A stretch of DNA of 64,000 nt from Mercenaria mercenaria (Eukaryota > Mollusca > Bivalvia > Venerida > Veneridae), in NCBI RefSeq assembly GCF_021730395.1, contig NC_069361.1:64923001-64987000 (forward strand), read 5' to 3'. Shown one piece after another: positions 35,905 through 47,660 of the stretch. Numbering within the stretch: the first letter of the stretch is position 1; every line of letters starts with the position of its first letter. A program made the translations under genes and the position numbers. The notes below the pieces were generated by a model. That model did not search any database and had not been told where the DNA came from. It saw only the letters and a program-made list of their open reading frames with translations.

Positions 35905-38385
35905 TTATACTGCCATCAATGCGCATGCATATACAAAGACTATGCTTAACATTTCAACTGTTCCGGTACTTGCTGACGAGATAGGTCCTGAATCGGAGCA
36001 TTCTGCTACCGCGGACCTTTTGATCGAAGGTATCAATTCCCGCCAAAAGTCTGTTTCTCGTGCATATAAATATTGTCCAACATTGTCAGTCCTATCTATT
36101 TTCATGTATTTCTGATCTGTGATATTGTAGGTTGGCCAATTGTCCCCACGTTGTCCGTTTGGGTTCCTGCAAAAAAAGAATATCAAATAGTACACAGTTT
36201 TTCATCATGATAAGAAATTAAGCAGAGAAAAACATCCTGTTCTTTATGCCGCGGCGGAGCTACAGTTCACAGAATACAGTCAAACAAGTGCTAAGACCAC
36301 CTCCATATAAAGGCCACAACTATAAAACCTGCTTGTACAGGCCATTATTTTCTCGTGCTATCACGTATATCTTAGGTAAGATCGACCATTTTATGAGGTT
36401 AGTCCTGGAAAGAGACAAATTTAAATGCAGTGTATAGCGATCCACTAGCAGTTGCTTTTTTAAGAAACTAGCTATAAACAACTGACACCGATAACCACTG
36501 TCTGTGATGGGATTATGCATGCATGTTAAAATAGCAAAAAAATATCATTCCCCTACCGGACTGAACAGAAGAATTTGGATAAACTGATATTTATGTGCCA
36601 GTTGAACACATAGGTCAAGGAACGTACCCAAAGTCGCTTCTCACTCAATTATTGTTTTTGTTTATTTCAGTGAAGAATTTTTAAAACCATAAACACAATT
36701 ATTTATTCGTTGGAACAACCTACTCCGATAAAGAAGCGGCCAGTGTCGTGATTGACTTGGCTCTAGCTTTTGGACTTTTGGATCTCAATATAGCACTATA
36801 TAGTAAGCCATTTTATTACTTACCCATATTTTGCAAAAGCTGTCCAGTAACCTATCAATCTCTCAGACAGTTCCTTTTCCCAGCCTTCTGGTAGAATCAC
36901 GGTCATATTCTTAGCAAGCTTTGGAAACTGGAAGCCAAACAACGGAGCAAGCTCGTCTCCGTGGGCGGAAGCTTGTACCCAGCGTGGCGACGCAATAGCA
37001 TGTCCATTCATGGCTGCTTCGAAATGGTAAAGATAGCTGCTGGTGTTTGTGCTATGAGCATGGAGCCTTGAGTACTCTATGGCAGGAACCCCCATATAAA
37101 TATCACCGTTCATTTTTGAAAACTGATGTAACAAATAAACTGGATCGTCCGGTGCTCTCCAGTCTGTATATTCTTGGGCGATAACACCCTTTACAACATC
37201 CGGTATCTCGGTGTCCGGCCCGAACACTATTGGATACATACTTGGAATATGGACAGAATTCATACTTTCACGCGAAATGTTAAATGTGTCTTCGAAACCA
37301 CCCGGAAGACCCATTACCCAAAGCGACCCTTCGTCAGTGTTGAATCCGTTTATCAAATTTAGTGATCGTAAAAACTGCACCTCATCTGACAAACCATCAA
37401 TATCTTTGAGCAGTTCCAGTGGGTTTCTTTTTAGAAATTCTCCGTCAATTGTGGTAAAAAAAGAATATAAATCGCGTCCCTCCATAGGAGAGTTCATTAA
37501 AGTGTTAGCTAGTGTTTCTACAAATTTCTCAGCGCTCGTTTCTTGAAAACATTTCAGTATGCTTTCTTTTGATTTCATACTCGTTGTATTGCATTTCATT
37601 TTTTCTGCCATTAACATAGCCAGGTTTATATTTTCAGATCTCATTACTTGGGTTAATAAAGAGATTGTTCCACTTTCAGTGATCACCCCTCGAAAAAGCA
37701 TATGATTTTCAGGATACATAGATTGGAGAGTCACACTTGTTGACCCTGCGGATTGCCCAAAGATTGTGATCCTTTCCGGGTCACCACCAAATGAATGAAT
37801 GTTATCACTGACCCATTTAAAGGCTATATGTTGATCCCAGTGACCCATGTTTCCCGGTGCACTAGGCGTATCCATATCAAGAAATCCAAACAACCAAAGT
37901 CTATAATTGATGGTAACCACTATGACATTTCCAACAGATGCGAGAGTATCCGCCGGATATTGTTTCGCACTTCCAGTTACAAGTCCCCCGCCATGAACGA
38001 AGATCATCACAGCATGTCTGGAAGAGTTATCAGGGGTCTGTTCAGGAACAAAAACATTAAGAAACAGACAATCTTCGCTTTGGTCGGGTTCATTTCCCAT
38101 CGGGTCGTACTGGACACATGAATGTCCAAAGCTCTTTGCCTGTAAAGTGTTGTTTGTAAAATTTCCGTATGGTGCAGGTTTCTGGAAGCGCAAGTTTCCG
38201 ACTGGAGGTTTCGCAAAAGGTAATCCAAGGTACCTGGAAACATTGTAGGTAACTCCATTGAATACGAATGTATATTGAATTCCAGTCACAGTTCCGAGTT
38301 TTGTTTCCACGACTGGTCCATCGGATCGAACATAATGCGCTATAAATATTAAACTTAGGCCTACTGCTTGCAAGATGTGCGGCAT
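35905..38385 (-). CDS. carboxylesterase/cholinesterase-like (gene B), GPI-like tail
   Basis: Type-B carboxylesterase. Exon 1 is 38385-36824 and exon 2 is 36166-35905, with donor ATGG|GTAAGT and acceptor TTGCAG|GAACCC, giving 607 residues. The signal peptide covers about residues 1-20. HGGG lies at 131-134, nucleophile Ser212 in FGQSAGS, acid Glu352 in NTDEGSLW and His475 in SAHGDELAPLFG. The last 30 or so residues are a small, polar Ser/Gly/Thr stretch followed by MLSIVFVYACALMAV, a 15-residue hydrophobic end with no basic tail. This layout is that of a GPI-anchor signal, as known for some animal cholinesterases, so B is probably held on the outer cell surface (inference). It is the inverted paralogue of gene A, with a single copy of the start region and a shorter intron of 657 bp. 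Confidence 0.94.
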
Positions 38386-39420
38386 ATTTCAGCTACTATA
38401 CATTAAAGAGGATAAATTTATAAAATCTGTATTTTGTTTAACAGGTATGTCCTTTTATAGTTTGATTTTGAGAGTTCAGTTTATAGACTCGTCTGCCGAA
38501 TAGGGAAATCAGCCAAATTTACTTTGCCTTATTTACGCAAAAAAACGCTATCCTACTGAATCACTGTACCTAAATAACGGACCGTTCCAACTTAATACTA
38601 AAACTACCGAACTATGAAATGTGACCTCGGGGGGCATTTCTTCTGTTGTACTGGTTACTCCGTAAATGTTCGTAATAATGTGCCGTGATTAGTACGAATC
38701 AAGAGAGCAACCACGCTATTTATGAATGGTGTCATGATTATCGTTACAAACAAACAAAGCATTTTGTCGGTTGTTTTGAATTAGATGCAGAGAAGTACGA
38801 ATATTGAATAGTTTAACTATTGTTCTAGTAACTGAACCGTTCGGGAAGCAAAGTGGCTTCTTTCGAAAGGTAATAAGATGATACATGTTTAAATAAAATA
38901 CATTGTATTTTTCTTAGATTCTTCGAAATCAAAGGTAGAATTTAACTTTTAGCACCCAAGGATTCTTGATTTTAGTAAAATGTATACTCTTATTTCTATT
39001 AAAAAAAAACATAGGACAATATATATGAGGTAGCCTATATGAAGTACATCTAGCGTAATACTACTGTAAATATTTGATATTGTGATCTATGTGTTCAAAA
39101 CATCGAAAGGAATACACCCGTTTGTTTATTTTACCTTATTTGGGAAAGAGGTATTCAATGTATGGTTAGTCAGACAGAGGGTAAAAATTAGCATAGTCAC
39201 ATAGGTTAAAAATTAGCATAGTCACAAAGGTTAAAAATTAGCATAGTCGCAGAGGGTAGAATTTAGTACAAGTTGAAACTGATCAAATTTTAACTAGAGA
39301 ATATTTTCGAGACCGCATATGGTATGTTAGTTCAATAAACTGTAAAAGTCATATAACGAAGCCAGATTTTATCTATATAATTAGGCCCGTTAATCGATAT
39401 ATTCTAAAATTACAGTATCG

Positions 39421-39891
39421 AATGTCTTTGTACATCAATTTTAAAGGTACTGAACTCCAGATTTTGGCTAAAGGACTAAACTTTCCTTAAGATTGAAGTG
39501 TGGCCATATTGTGAACATTGGAACAAAGGTTTTTGTTTCTGAATTATTTCTAAATGCTAATCAAGAGAAAAAAACATGTCTGTGTCGGCAATCGAACCCG
39601 GGTTACCTTGGCAACAGGGTTGTAGTAATGCTAGTGCTAATGCATTAGTAATGCATTTTTTCTTCTCCAAATAATGCCAGGTAATGATTAATGCCACAAT
39701 TTCAGCATTAAAAATTATGCTAATTTTATGCCAATGTTAGACGTATGCTGTTATTTACACGGGTTATAGCAGTTCTCTAATATAAATAGAAAACGATAAC
39801 GAAACATTATCGGAAAAGTCAATTATGTCCTTTTTAGTAATCCAGGGTTTACTTTATGGCAAATCATAGTCCATACAATTTAGAAGTAGTA
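39421..39891. other. no gene recognised
   Basis: Contains aatcgaacccgggttacc near 39590, a B-box-like inverse string that may be a worn tRNA-derived repeat, and a ctccagattttggctaaa string shared with about 60193. Confidence 0.45.
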
Positions 39892-40909
39892 TAGAGACCG
39901 TACCATAGCTCTTTGCATACTTTGATTTTTCAAACTAAAGTGATTTTTACAAGTGCACCGGTTACGATAAAAAAATGTAAACAACGGACTCTGTCTATGA
40001 AACTTTGAAATGAATGAATGACAGTCGATCTTAGTCATAATACTGATTGACAGTGAATGCTAATGACTCCATGTGTTGCAGAAAGGTATTTAGTTTGTAA
40101 CTGTAATTTCCCATCAATTGAAATCCTCTCAAAACTGGTAAAATAATTACTTATATTTGGCCAAAACTCACCGTCTTTGCCGTTCGACAGCTGCAAAAAG
40201 GGCAAATATAAAAGATTCAGTGTAAGTAATATTTCACTGGTACTACCAGTTAGTAAGTTCATACTCTGAACAACACGTCAGAGAAATTTGGGCAGATTTG
40301 ACCGATTATGACGTTGGCAGCATTAGATTTTATTTTTTCTTTACACAAAAATTGCCGTTAGGTAACAAAGCGAATACGCCGATAATCCGGAGTTCACCGA
40401 TTATTGTTCCAGTTCACGCAATGTAATCCAGCAATTAAACTGCATAGCTATTAGCTACTGCTGTTATAGGGAAGTGGTAGAGTGTCTGCCTTAGGTGTGA
40501 GAGGTCCTGGGTTCGAGTCCCAGTTAGAGCTTAACTATTTAGATTCTGCTAAAGCATTGTTTTGCTGTTAATAGACTGTTCCAGATGTTCTAAATTTTTA
40601 GCACACAGTATCATGGATCATTATTTAGCAATCCAGATCAAAGTTGAATGTTAAATCAAATGCACCCAATTAGAAAATATTGACTATATTATGTCCCTTT
40701 GATGTTTATGCTCTCCATGTTCAAGAAGAGTTACGTTTTCTTGATCACAAAATTTTCGTTAACATGAAAATATTAAATGCTCATAACTCCACACCTCTGG
40801 TTAAAATATTGTCTATATTTCTGTTTTTGAGAAATATATGGACCTTTGTCTTCATTTCAAAGCTTTTTAACTTCAAACCTGTGATTTGAAAAACTTAGGT
40901 ACTATCTCT
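39892..40909. mobile_element. hAT-like non-autonomous element, copy 2
   Basis: Same orientation and about the same length as 24202-25191, with the same ends (TAGAGACCGTACC, ACTATCTCT). Flanking 8-mers AAGTAGTA (39884-39891) and AATTAGTA (40910-40917) agree at seven of eight bases. It sits just outside arm B. Confidence 0.88.
40460..40531 (+). other. tRNA-like segment in hAT-like element
   Basis: Same segment as in copy 1, but here the T stem CTGGG/CCCAG pairs fully. The acceptor arm is still imperfect. Confidence 0.6.
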
Positions 40910-40969
40910 AATTAGTAACATTGACAACAAAGACCGTGCGCGAGTAGTAGAGAGTTGTATGTGTTATTA

Positions 40970-41490
40970 GGGATCCGGACATTTGCCCCCTATGACATTT
41001 GCCCCCCCCCCCCATAATGTAGTGGACTGCTGGACATTTGCCCCCCAGTTGAAATGGTAGATAGGACATTTTCCCCCAGTGCTTATTTCTGAAACGGACA
41101 TTTGCCCCCCCCTCCCTTATTATTTTTGTCCCCTAGTGATTATAACTCAATAATAGGCTATTAGTAACTTAACACCTGAATGTAATTAACATATTCATCA
41201 AATTTTTATCAATAAAATAGGGGTTTTTTTTACTGAAAGTTGCCTTTAAGACTAATTTTGATAATAAAACAACATGAAACACTGTATATCTACTGGCACA
41301 TAGGATAAAAATATGGGGGGGGGGGGGGGGGGGGGGGCAAATGTCCATTCTAGAAATAAGAAGTGGGGGGGGGGGCAAATGTCCTATCTGCCATTTCAAC
41401 TGGGGTGGGGGGCCAAATGTCCGGTAGTACATTTTTTCATTGAGGGGAAAATGTCCTGGCGGGGCGAGGGGGTCGGCAAATATCCTACAA
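40970..41490. mobile_element. foldback element of GGACATTTGCCCC repeats
   Basis: The left arm repeats ggacatttgcccccc four to five times; the right arm carries the inverse ggcaaatgtcc as often, around an AT-rich centre. C and G runs reach about 20 bases at 41317-41337, so exact length there may be unreliable. There is no coding capacity. Confidence 0.88.
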
Positions 41491-42251
41491 CCGTTTTATT
41501 AAACTGTCTAATGGTATAATTGCTTTTTTCAGTGTACATCTGAAAGATTTTGAACTATACAGTTAAAATCAGGGACAGCTCCTAATACAAAGTTATAATA
41601 GCTATTAAAGTGTGACATAATTAGTTTTGTTAACCAAAAATATCAAACAGAATCTATTGTTATCTTTTGACACCATTTTATCACTTTATTCTGGTATGCC
41701 AGGTATGCGGCCTACGGAGAAAATAAGGTCTGCGTATTGGCGGCAAGGGCCAAATAGGAGAGATCGTGTTTGTATACAAATCCGTTGTATTTTCTATTTT
41801 TAGAACTGATAAGACAAGGTCGGGTGGGCAGACGCCGAGCGTCCATGTTTTATTTTGTAAACACTGATGTTTTTTCTAACGGCTTAAACTTTCTTAAAAC
41901 ACAAATGATATCGATATTTTTTTGATAAATGGAAAGGATATAAAACAAGCAATTTATTGATTACTTTTAATTATCATTTCGAAATAAAATGGATTAATTA
42001 TGAACGCTTAACCTACTGTGTTTTTTTTTGTGTTTTTTTTTTAAATTTTGGAGCATCGTAACGCCGCTGTTAAAATCATATCTCATTTAAAATGGTTTTT
42101 CATTTTAAAAAGATATTCAAACAAGAAAATATGAAAATCGTAACCCTTTCCAACAGTGTCTATATGTTTTTTCTTAAATAATTCTTTTACAAATATATAA
42201 AATTATTTTATAATTATGTCTCATCATTGCTGGATTTTTTTATTAAAAATA

Positions 42252-42540
42252 GTTTGTTTGTTTGTTTTGGGTTTAACGCCGTTTTTCAACAGTATTTCAG
42301 TCATGTATACGGCGGGCAGTTAACCTAACCAGTGTTCCTGGATTCTGTACCAGTACAAACCTGTTCTCCGCAAGTAACTGCCAACTTCCCCACATGAATC
42401 AGAGGTGGAGGACTACTGATTTCAGACACAATGTCGTTTATCAAATAGTCACGGAGAACATACGCCCCGCCCGATGATCGAACTCGCGACCCCGCGATCC
42501 GTAGGCCGACGCTCTACCTACTGAGCTAAGCGGGCGGGTA
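42252..42540 (-). mobile_element. tRNA-headed SINE, copy 1
   Basis: On the minus strand the head reads cgcttagctcagtaggtaga (A box) then gagttcgatcatc (B box), followed by a body with cagacacaatgtcgtttatc and a tail of ggcgttaaacccaaaacaaa with repeated caaa. Head, body and simple tail fit a full-length SINE. A second copy is at 29983-30185. Confidence 0.85.
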
Positions 42541-42920
42541 AATAGACGAAAATGCATGCAGGAACCTAGCTTTCATAAATAATGAATTATGTGTATTTTG
42601 AACAATGATGTCTCTTTATTGCTGGCTTTTATCATAAATAAAAGAAACTGTATTTAGGCCACACAAAGGGAATTGTATATTCCCAAATCACATTTCTTAT
42701 ACTATCATCATAATTTTATGCAATTAATGAAGTTTTTCGGCGTGCCGTATTAAGCACGATTTTATGACCTCGTATGACCTTATGCCGCCTAATTATGTAC
42801 CAATCGGATTGCTTGGTAAGGTATTCTCGGTATTTTCAGCCATAATGAGAGATTTTGTAAGAGTGGCGCTGATTGGAGGAAAGGCTGAAAATGCTTCACT
42901 CTGAGTCATGTGTGACACTG

Positions 42921-43907
42921 TAGGGATAATACACGTTTTTTGTGTATTAACGTCTGTAGGAGCCCGCGGGATTGTTCGTAACCGAGACCGAAGGTCGAGG
43001 TCACAGACATATCCCAAGGGCTTCTGCAGGCGTTAATACAAAAAACAAACGTGTATTGTCGCTATTCTTGCATAAAAAACATTTCACGACGACTACGACT
43101 AAATGCATTGTTTTCATGTGTGATGACTTGACGATTCCGGTACATTTTTTATTTACCATTCTTGTTGTTCTTGGAAACGGTAAACATGTTTTAAATATCC
43201 ATAACCGGGGCACACATAACAACAACACTACTAAAAGCGTGATTTGAAGGTTTTTGAGCATCTTATTTTTATTTTTAGTTATTACAAACGTTACATTACA
43301 TATAATTTTGCATATAACTAAAAATATGATAAACAGGAACACAATTATTTTAAGAATAACAACTTTACATTCGAATTATTTTGAGTACGAACAAACAGAG
43401 TGCGGATGAGTACGAAGCTAGTGACTAGCTTTCGAGGTTTATTATATGAATTCTGCGAAAAATCAGGTAAAAACAAACCGACTGATACTAACAAAAATCA
43501 TTAATATAATACCTAAAAACGGGCAATAACACAAGTTACACGCGATACTTATTTATTCACAGTTATTTACAATAACTGAACAGACGCTTTGTAAAGGGAG
43601 TAAACTCTAACAGAAGCTAGTGCGTACATTAATGGGGCAGTACGTTTAGGGTTGGAAACTGATAAAGCTAAACATACAATGGATTACATTGTATCTATAA
43701 TGCTACAAGAAGAGGTTATTATGGAAGAAACAAGATGCAGATGCCAAATATCAGTCTGCGCAGAAATACATACATACGTCCCTGGCAAAGCATTTCAAAA
43801 ATAAAAATCATGTATTAACAGCACGTGAATTGCCTTGTTTGCACACGATTTTTCTCCCGTTTGTACATGGGCGGATCCAGTGAAAAAAGTAGTTTTTATG
43901 CAAGAAT
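42921..43907 (-). mobile_element. composite non-autonomous element, copy 2
   Basis: On the minus strand it starts ATTCTTGCATAAAAAC and ends ATTATCCCTACA. The terminal block 42921-43062 is a long palindrome (gggataatacacg ... cgtgtattgtcgc) around a gaccgaaggtc centre. The 49.42 kb unit shows the same flanks joined (ttcactcagtgtcacac), an empty site. Confidence 0.88.
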
Positions 43908-44182
43908 GAGTGAAAAACAACGCGTTCGTCATCTATAATCTCTGTAAGTACAGCACCATCGGGTTGTATCTGTACCACTTGAACAGGTGTGCGTAACCAA
44001 ATATTCATCTGCCTATCCGGACATATTTCTGTTTTGTTAAGTTTTCTTTCCTAAAGTTTTGTTTTTACAAAAAGGTTATTAGTTTTATTCAGTCATTAAC
44101 TCTTACCATGCATTACAGCAACAATTTCTAACCATTGCAAATCATTACTAACCTGCAACAACATGTCCGATACTGTTAAATT

Positions 44183-44395
44183 TCTGGAATTGTTGGAAGC
44201 AACATGAACCCTTACCCTACTTCAGCTTATTATCAAATTTGTCTATCATTCGGAATATGTATAGTACTGTTTTCATAATTATCTTTCCGGTGAAAACAGT
44301 ACTGTACATATTCTGAATGATAGACAAATTTGACAATAAGCTGAAGTAGGGTAAGGGTTCATGTTGCTTCCAACAATTCCAGAAATAAAGTATAG
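44183..44395. repeat. palindrome
   Basis: Arms of about 95 bp (tttctggaattgttggaagc ... gtatagtactgttttca and inverse) meet near 44285. The 49.0 kb copy has only one arm, so the palindrome arose by a local inverted duplication. Confidence 0.9.
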
Positions 44396-45156
44396 AACGT
44401 ACATGTATTTCAATATTGTTTGCTTACTGTTACCATCTTTTAAGCACCAAAGGCCCAAAGTGAGCTTTTGTGATTGTTTGGTGTCCGTCGTGTGTCCCTC
44501 CACAATTTCTAAACACAGTCTTCTTCAGAACTACTGTCCTCATTTATACAAAACTTCACAGATATAAAAACCTCACCAGTTGCAGCTTAATTTGACGTGA
44601 CATGTAATTTTTAAGCTAGCTTTAACATCACTGTCAGTGTTCAGCTGAAGATCTTTCTAATCAAAGAGCTATAAAAAATAAATTTTGTACTTCTTTGTTC
44701 TAATGACACACTATGAAATGTGAAATGTGTTATGTGAACTGACTTATAAGACAAGAAATATCTTTAAAAAAGATGGTCGGCGTGATGTAACTGAAGCACA
44801 AGTTACATATGGGCAGAAACCTGTATTTTAAATCTTTTGGCAATGTTGAAAGGGGTCTTCTGGTATTCACTATCAATAGTTTGTAACTGCATTTGATAAG
44901 AAGGTTCCCGCCAAGAAATAAATTATTTGCATCGGACCAGCAGTTGTGCTTTATTGTTATCAAAAGACACTGTCTCAAGAATAAATTCTCTGCGTCTGAC
45001 CAGCTGTAACAGTTTATCGCCATCTGAAGAGCTATCTTTTAAGAATAATGTCTGTTCGCTGGACTAGCTACTCTGCCTTTCTATGGCCTCGCTGTCTTTG
45101 TCTCTTTGTTTCACTGAGGGACAGGTCAAATACTTACGGACAATTATACAAGATAT

Positions 45157-45352
45157 GAGCCGTGCCACGGGAAAACCAACATAGTGGGTATGCGACCAGC
45201 AGGATCCATGCTGTTCGCTAATAGTTTCTCCAATTCCAATAGGCTTTAAAAGCGAACAGCATGGATCCTGACCAGACTGCGCGGATGCGCAGGCTGGTCT
45301 GGATCCATGCTGGTCGCATACCCACTATGTTGGTTTTCTCGTGGCACGGCTC
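45157..45352. mobile_element. GAGCC palindromic MITE, copy 2
   Basis: A 196-bp foldback, ends GAGCCGTGCCACGGG and inverse, flanked by ATAT (45153-45156, 45353-45356). Confidence 0.92.
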
Positions 45353-45356
45353 ATAT

Positions 45357-46611
45357 ACATTTTGTCAAAGGTGTTTCCATTCACTAGTAAATGGCATCTG
45401 CAGTTCAGATCGAACATATCGTGAAAATTTCTTATAATAAATACATCTCGTTTTTAACACGAACGTGAGTTGTGTAAGTTGACACATTTTTTTTTCTCTA
45501 ACGTCATATAGCCTCATACCATGTGGGGGTGAGTGTAAAATTATGTTACATCGCGAAAAATTGAAGTCGGTGACCCCTAAGTATTTATGTGTCTACTAGA
45601 CGTACACACATTGCGAAACAACATACCAAAATTATACGCTTTTTATCGAGCCGATTTTTATTAAACTGGATTTTAAAGAAACATTTTAAGCAAAACTTGA
45701 TGTGATTTTTTACGTTCTGACGTCACAATATCGTCACTGACGTCCTAAGCGTCAATTTCATTTCACTGAATTTTATACCATTGAGTAGTATATTCTGTTT
45801 GCAAAATGAACATTATTTTGTAATTTTCATTTATATGACATTCAGAGTGCAGGGAAGGAAAAATGCCGAAAACACTCTGACCTCGGCTTTGCATTAAAAG
45901 TGACGTTAGGGGCCATGTTGAAAACACGAACAATATGGCGAAAAAGTAAAACCGGAACTCAATCGCATATATCCTGAATTTTGTACAGTATAAATTTCAG
46001 GACAATATTCGGCAAAAAAATTTGGGACGCATTCCACCATAAACAGGTACTTGACTTTCTCTTACAATTAAAATGCTCATGAACGCTGTACTTCAACATA
46101 AGCATTTTCATAAAGTAATGGTAAAAGAAAAATTCAGATATAATACAAGAAAGTCATACGTGTATTCAGCTATAGATGACCTAGGTAAACTAAAATGCTT
46201 AAATAAAAAAAAATAGTGTATGCGAAAGGTAAAGGTAAATTTTATTTACCGTCGCTTTGCGAAACAATTAACGTCATAATCTCTGTAGAGCTTTTGAGAG
46301 ACCCTATTTTAAGAACAGTGTGATTATAACATGTAATGATTTACAAAATGTAATGTTAATGCTAATGCTAATGCACCCTTTTTCCTACCATCTTTACCAA
46401 TACACCACAGATGACTTGAAACGCGTTTCTTTTTTCTTTGTAGTCGTACGATCTGGCGGTCAGTCCTTTAAAGGACCACACGCCTATTTTGCCTTAAAAT
46501 GGCATAAATGGAACAAATTTTAAGTTTTCCTTTACCAATGACTGATGTTACTGGTTGCGAGTTTAGATATAAGCCACACTATTGTATTTGTCTCTAAAAC
46601 ATGTATATTTA
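45357..46611. other. no gene recognised
   Basis: AT-rich DNA with short frames and no repeat that I could pair inside the window. Confidence 0.45.
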
Positions 46612-47660
46612 TGCATCCCCCTCTTCGAAGAAGGAGGGGTATATTGTTTTGCAGATGTCGGTCGGTCGTCGGTCGGTAGGTCGGTCAGTCGGTCGGACTT
46701 TCGGTCGGACTGTCGGTATGTAGACCAATCGATTTTCGGATAATAACTCAAGAACGCTTAGAGCTAGGATCATGGAAGTTGATAGGGTGGTTGTTCATAA
46801 CTAGCAGATGGCCTGTATTGATTTTGAGATCAGTAGGTCAAAGGTCAAGGTCACAGTGACCCGGAACAGTTAAACAGTTTCCAGATGTTAACACAAGATT
46901 GCTTGGGTCTAGAATCATGAAAGTTGATAGGGAGGTTGGTCATGATCAGCAGATTTCCTCTATTCACTGTGAGGTCAATATGTCGTAGGTAAAGGTCACA
47001 GTGACCACGCACAGTTAAATGGTTTCCGGATGATAATTCAAGAATGCTTAGGTCAAGGATCATGAACGTTGATGGGATAGATGACCACTCCTATTGATTT
47101 TGAGGTCAGTAGGTCAAAGGTCAAGGTCACAATGACCCGGAACAGTTAAAAGGTTTCCAGATGATAACTCAAGAACGCTTTGACCTGAGATCAAGAAACT
47201 GGATAGGAAAGTTGATCATGATCAACTTTCGACTTCTATTGATTTTTAGGTCAGTAGATCAAAGGTCAAGGTCACAGTGACGCGGAACAATTAAATAGTT
47301 TCCGAACAATTAAATAGTTTCCGGATGATAACTCAAGAACGCTTGGATCTTGGATCATAAAAGTTCATAGGGAGGTTGTTAATAATCAGCAGATGACCCC
47401 TATTGATTTTAAGGCCAGTAGGCCAAAGGTTAAGGTCACGGTGACCCGGAACAGTTAAACCGTTTCCAGACCAATAACTTGAGAACGCTTGGGCCTATGT
47501 GTATCTTGGCCAGCAGATTTTAATGTCAATATGTCAAAGGTCACGGTCACATTGATCTAGAACAGTAGAACTTTTGTATACAGTGACCAAATAACTTCTG
47601 TTCCTTGTGCAATTATTGAATGCATTAAGTGGGGTTCGTGTTCTACGAGCTCTTGTTATA
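46612..47660. mobile_element. tandem-core repeat element
   Basis: Opens with cccctcttcgaagaagg, then a cggtcggt-rich run. Five to six diverged copies of about 145-160 bp follow (aggtcaaggtcacagtgacc, gataactcaagaacgctt, gttgataggg). It ends near gtggggttcgtgttctacga, gctcttg. This layout recurs widely in bivalves (recalled); the Helentron/pearl assignment is inference. Confidence 0.75.

Larger units (their letters stand above)
34455..39420. repeat. inverted segmental duplication, arm B
   Basis: The reverse complement of arm A (19605-27005), covering gene B and both flanks. It carries its own MITE (34629-34987) and an extra piece of about 190 bp upstream of gene B (about 38450-38640). It lacks four insertions seen in arm A. 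Confidence 0.9.
42765..44870. repeat. rearranged inverse copy of the 48.7-49.6 kb unit
   Basis: 42765-42920 and 43908-44570 match the reverse complement of 48840-49588, while 44755-44870 matches 48712-48835 directly. A composite element (42921-43907) and a new palindrome (44183-44395) lie within. A minus-strand frame (QVVQIQPDGAVLTEIIDDER, 43910-43990) is kept in part in both copies, but I do not recognise it. Confidence 0.8.

Noticed and set aside
41169-41519. Gly- or Pro-rich frames
   Set aside because: They arise from the G/C tracts of the foldback element.
42470-42540. Working tRNA gene on the minus strand
   Set aside because: The T and acceptor stems do not pair well and it is followed by a SINE body.
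46612-47660. CRISPR-like array
   Set aside because: Units are long, contiguous, diverged and have no unique spacers; this is a eukaryotic tandem-core repeat.
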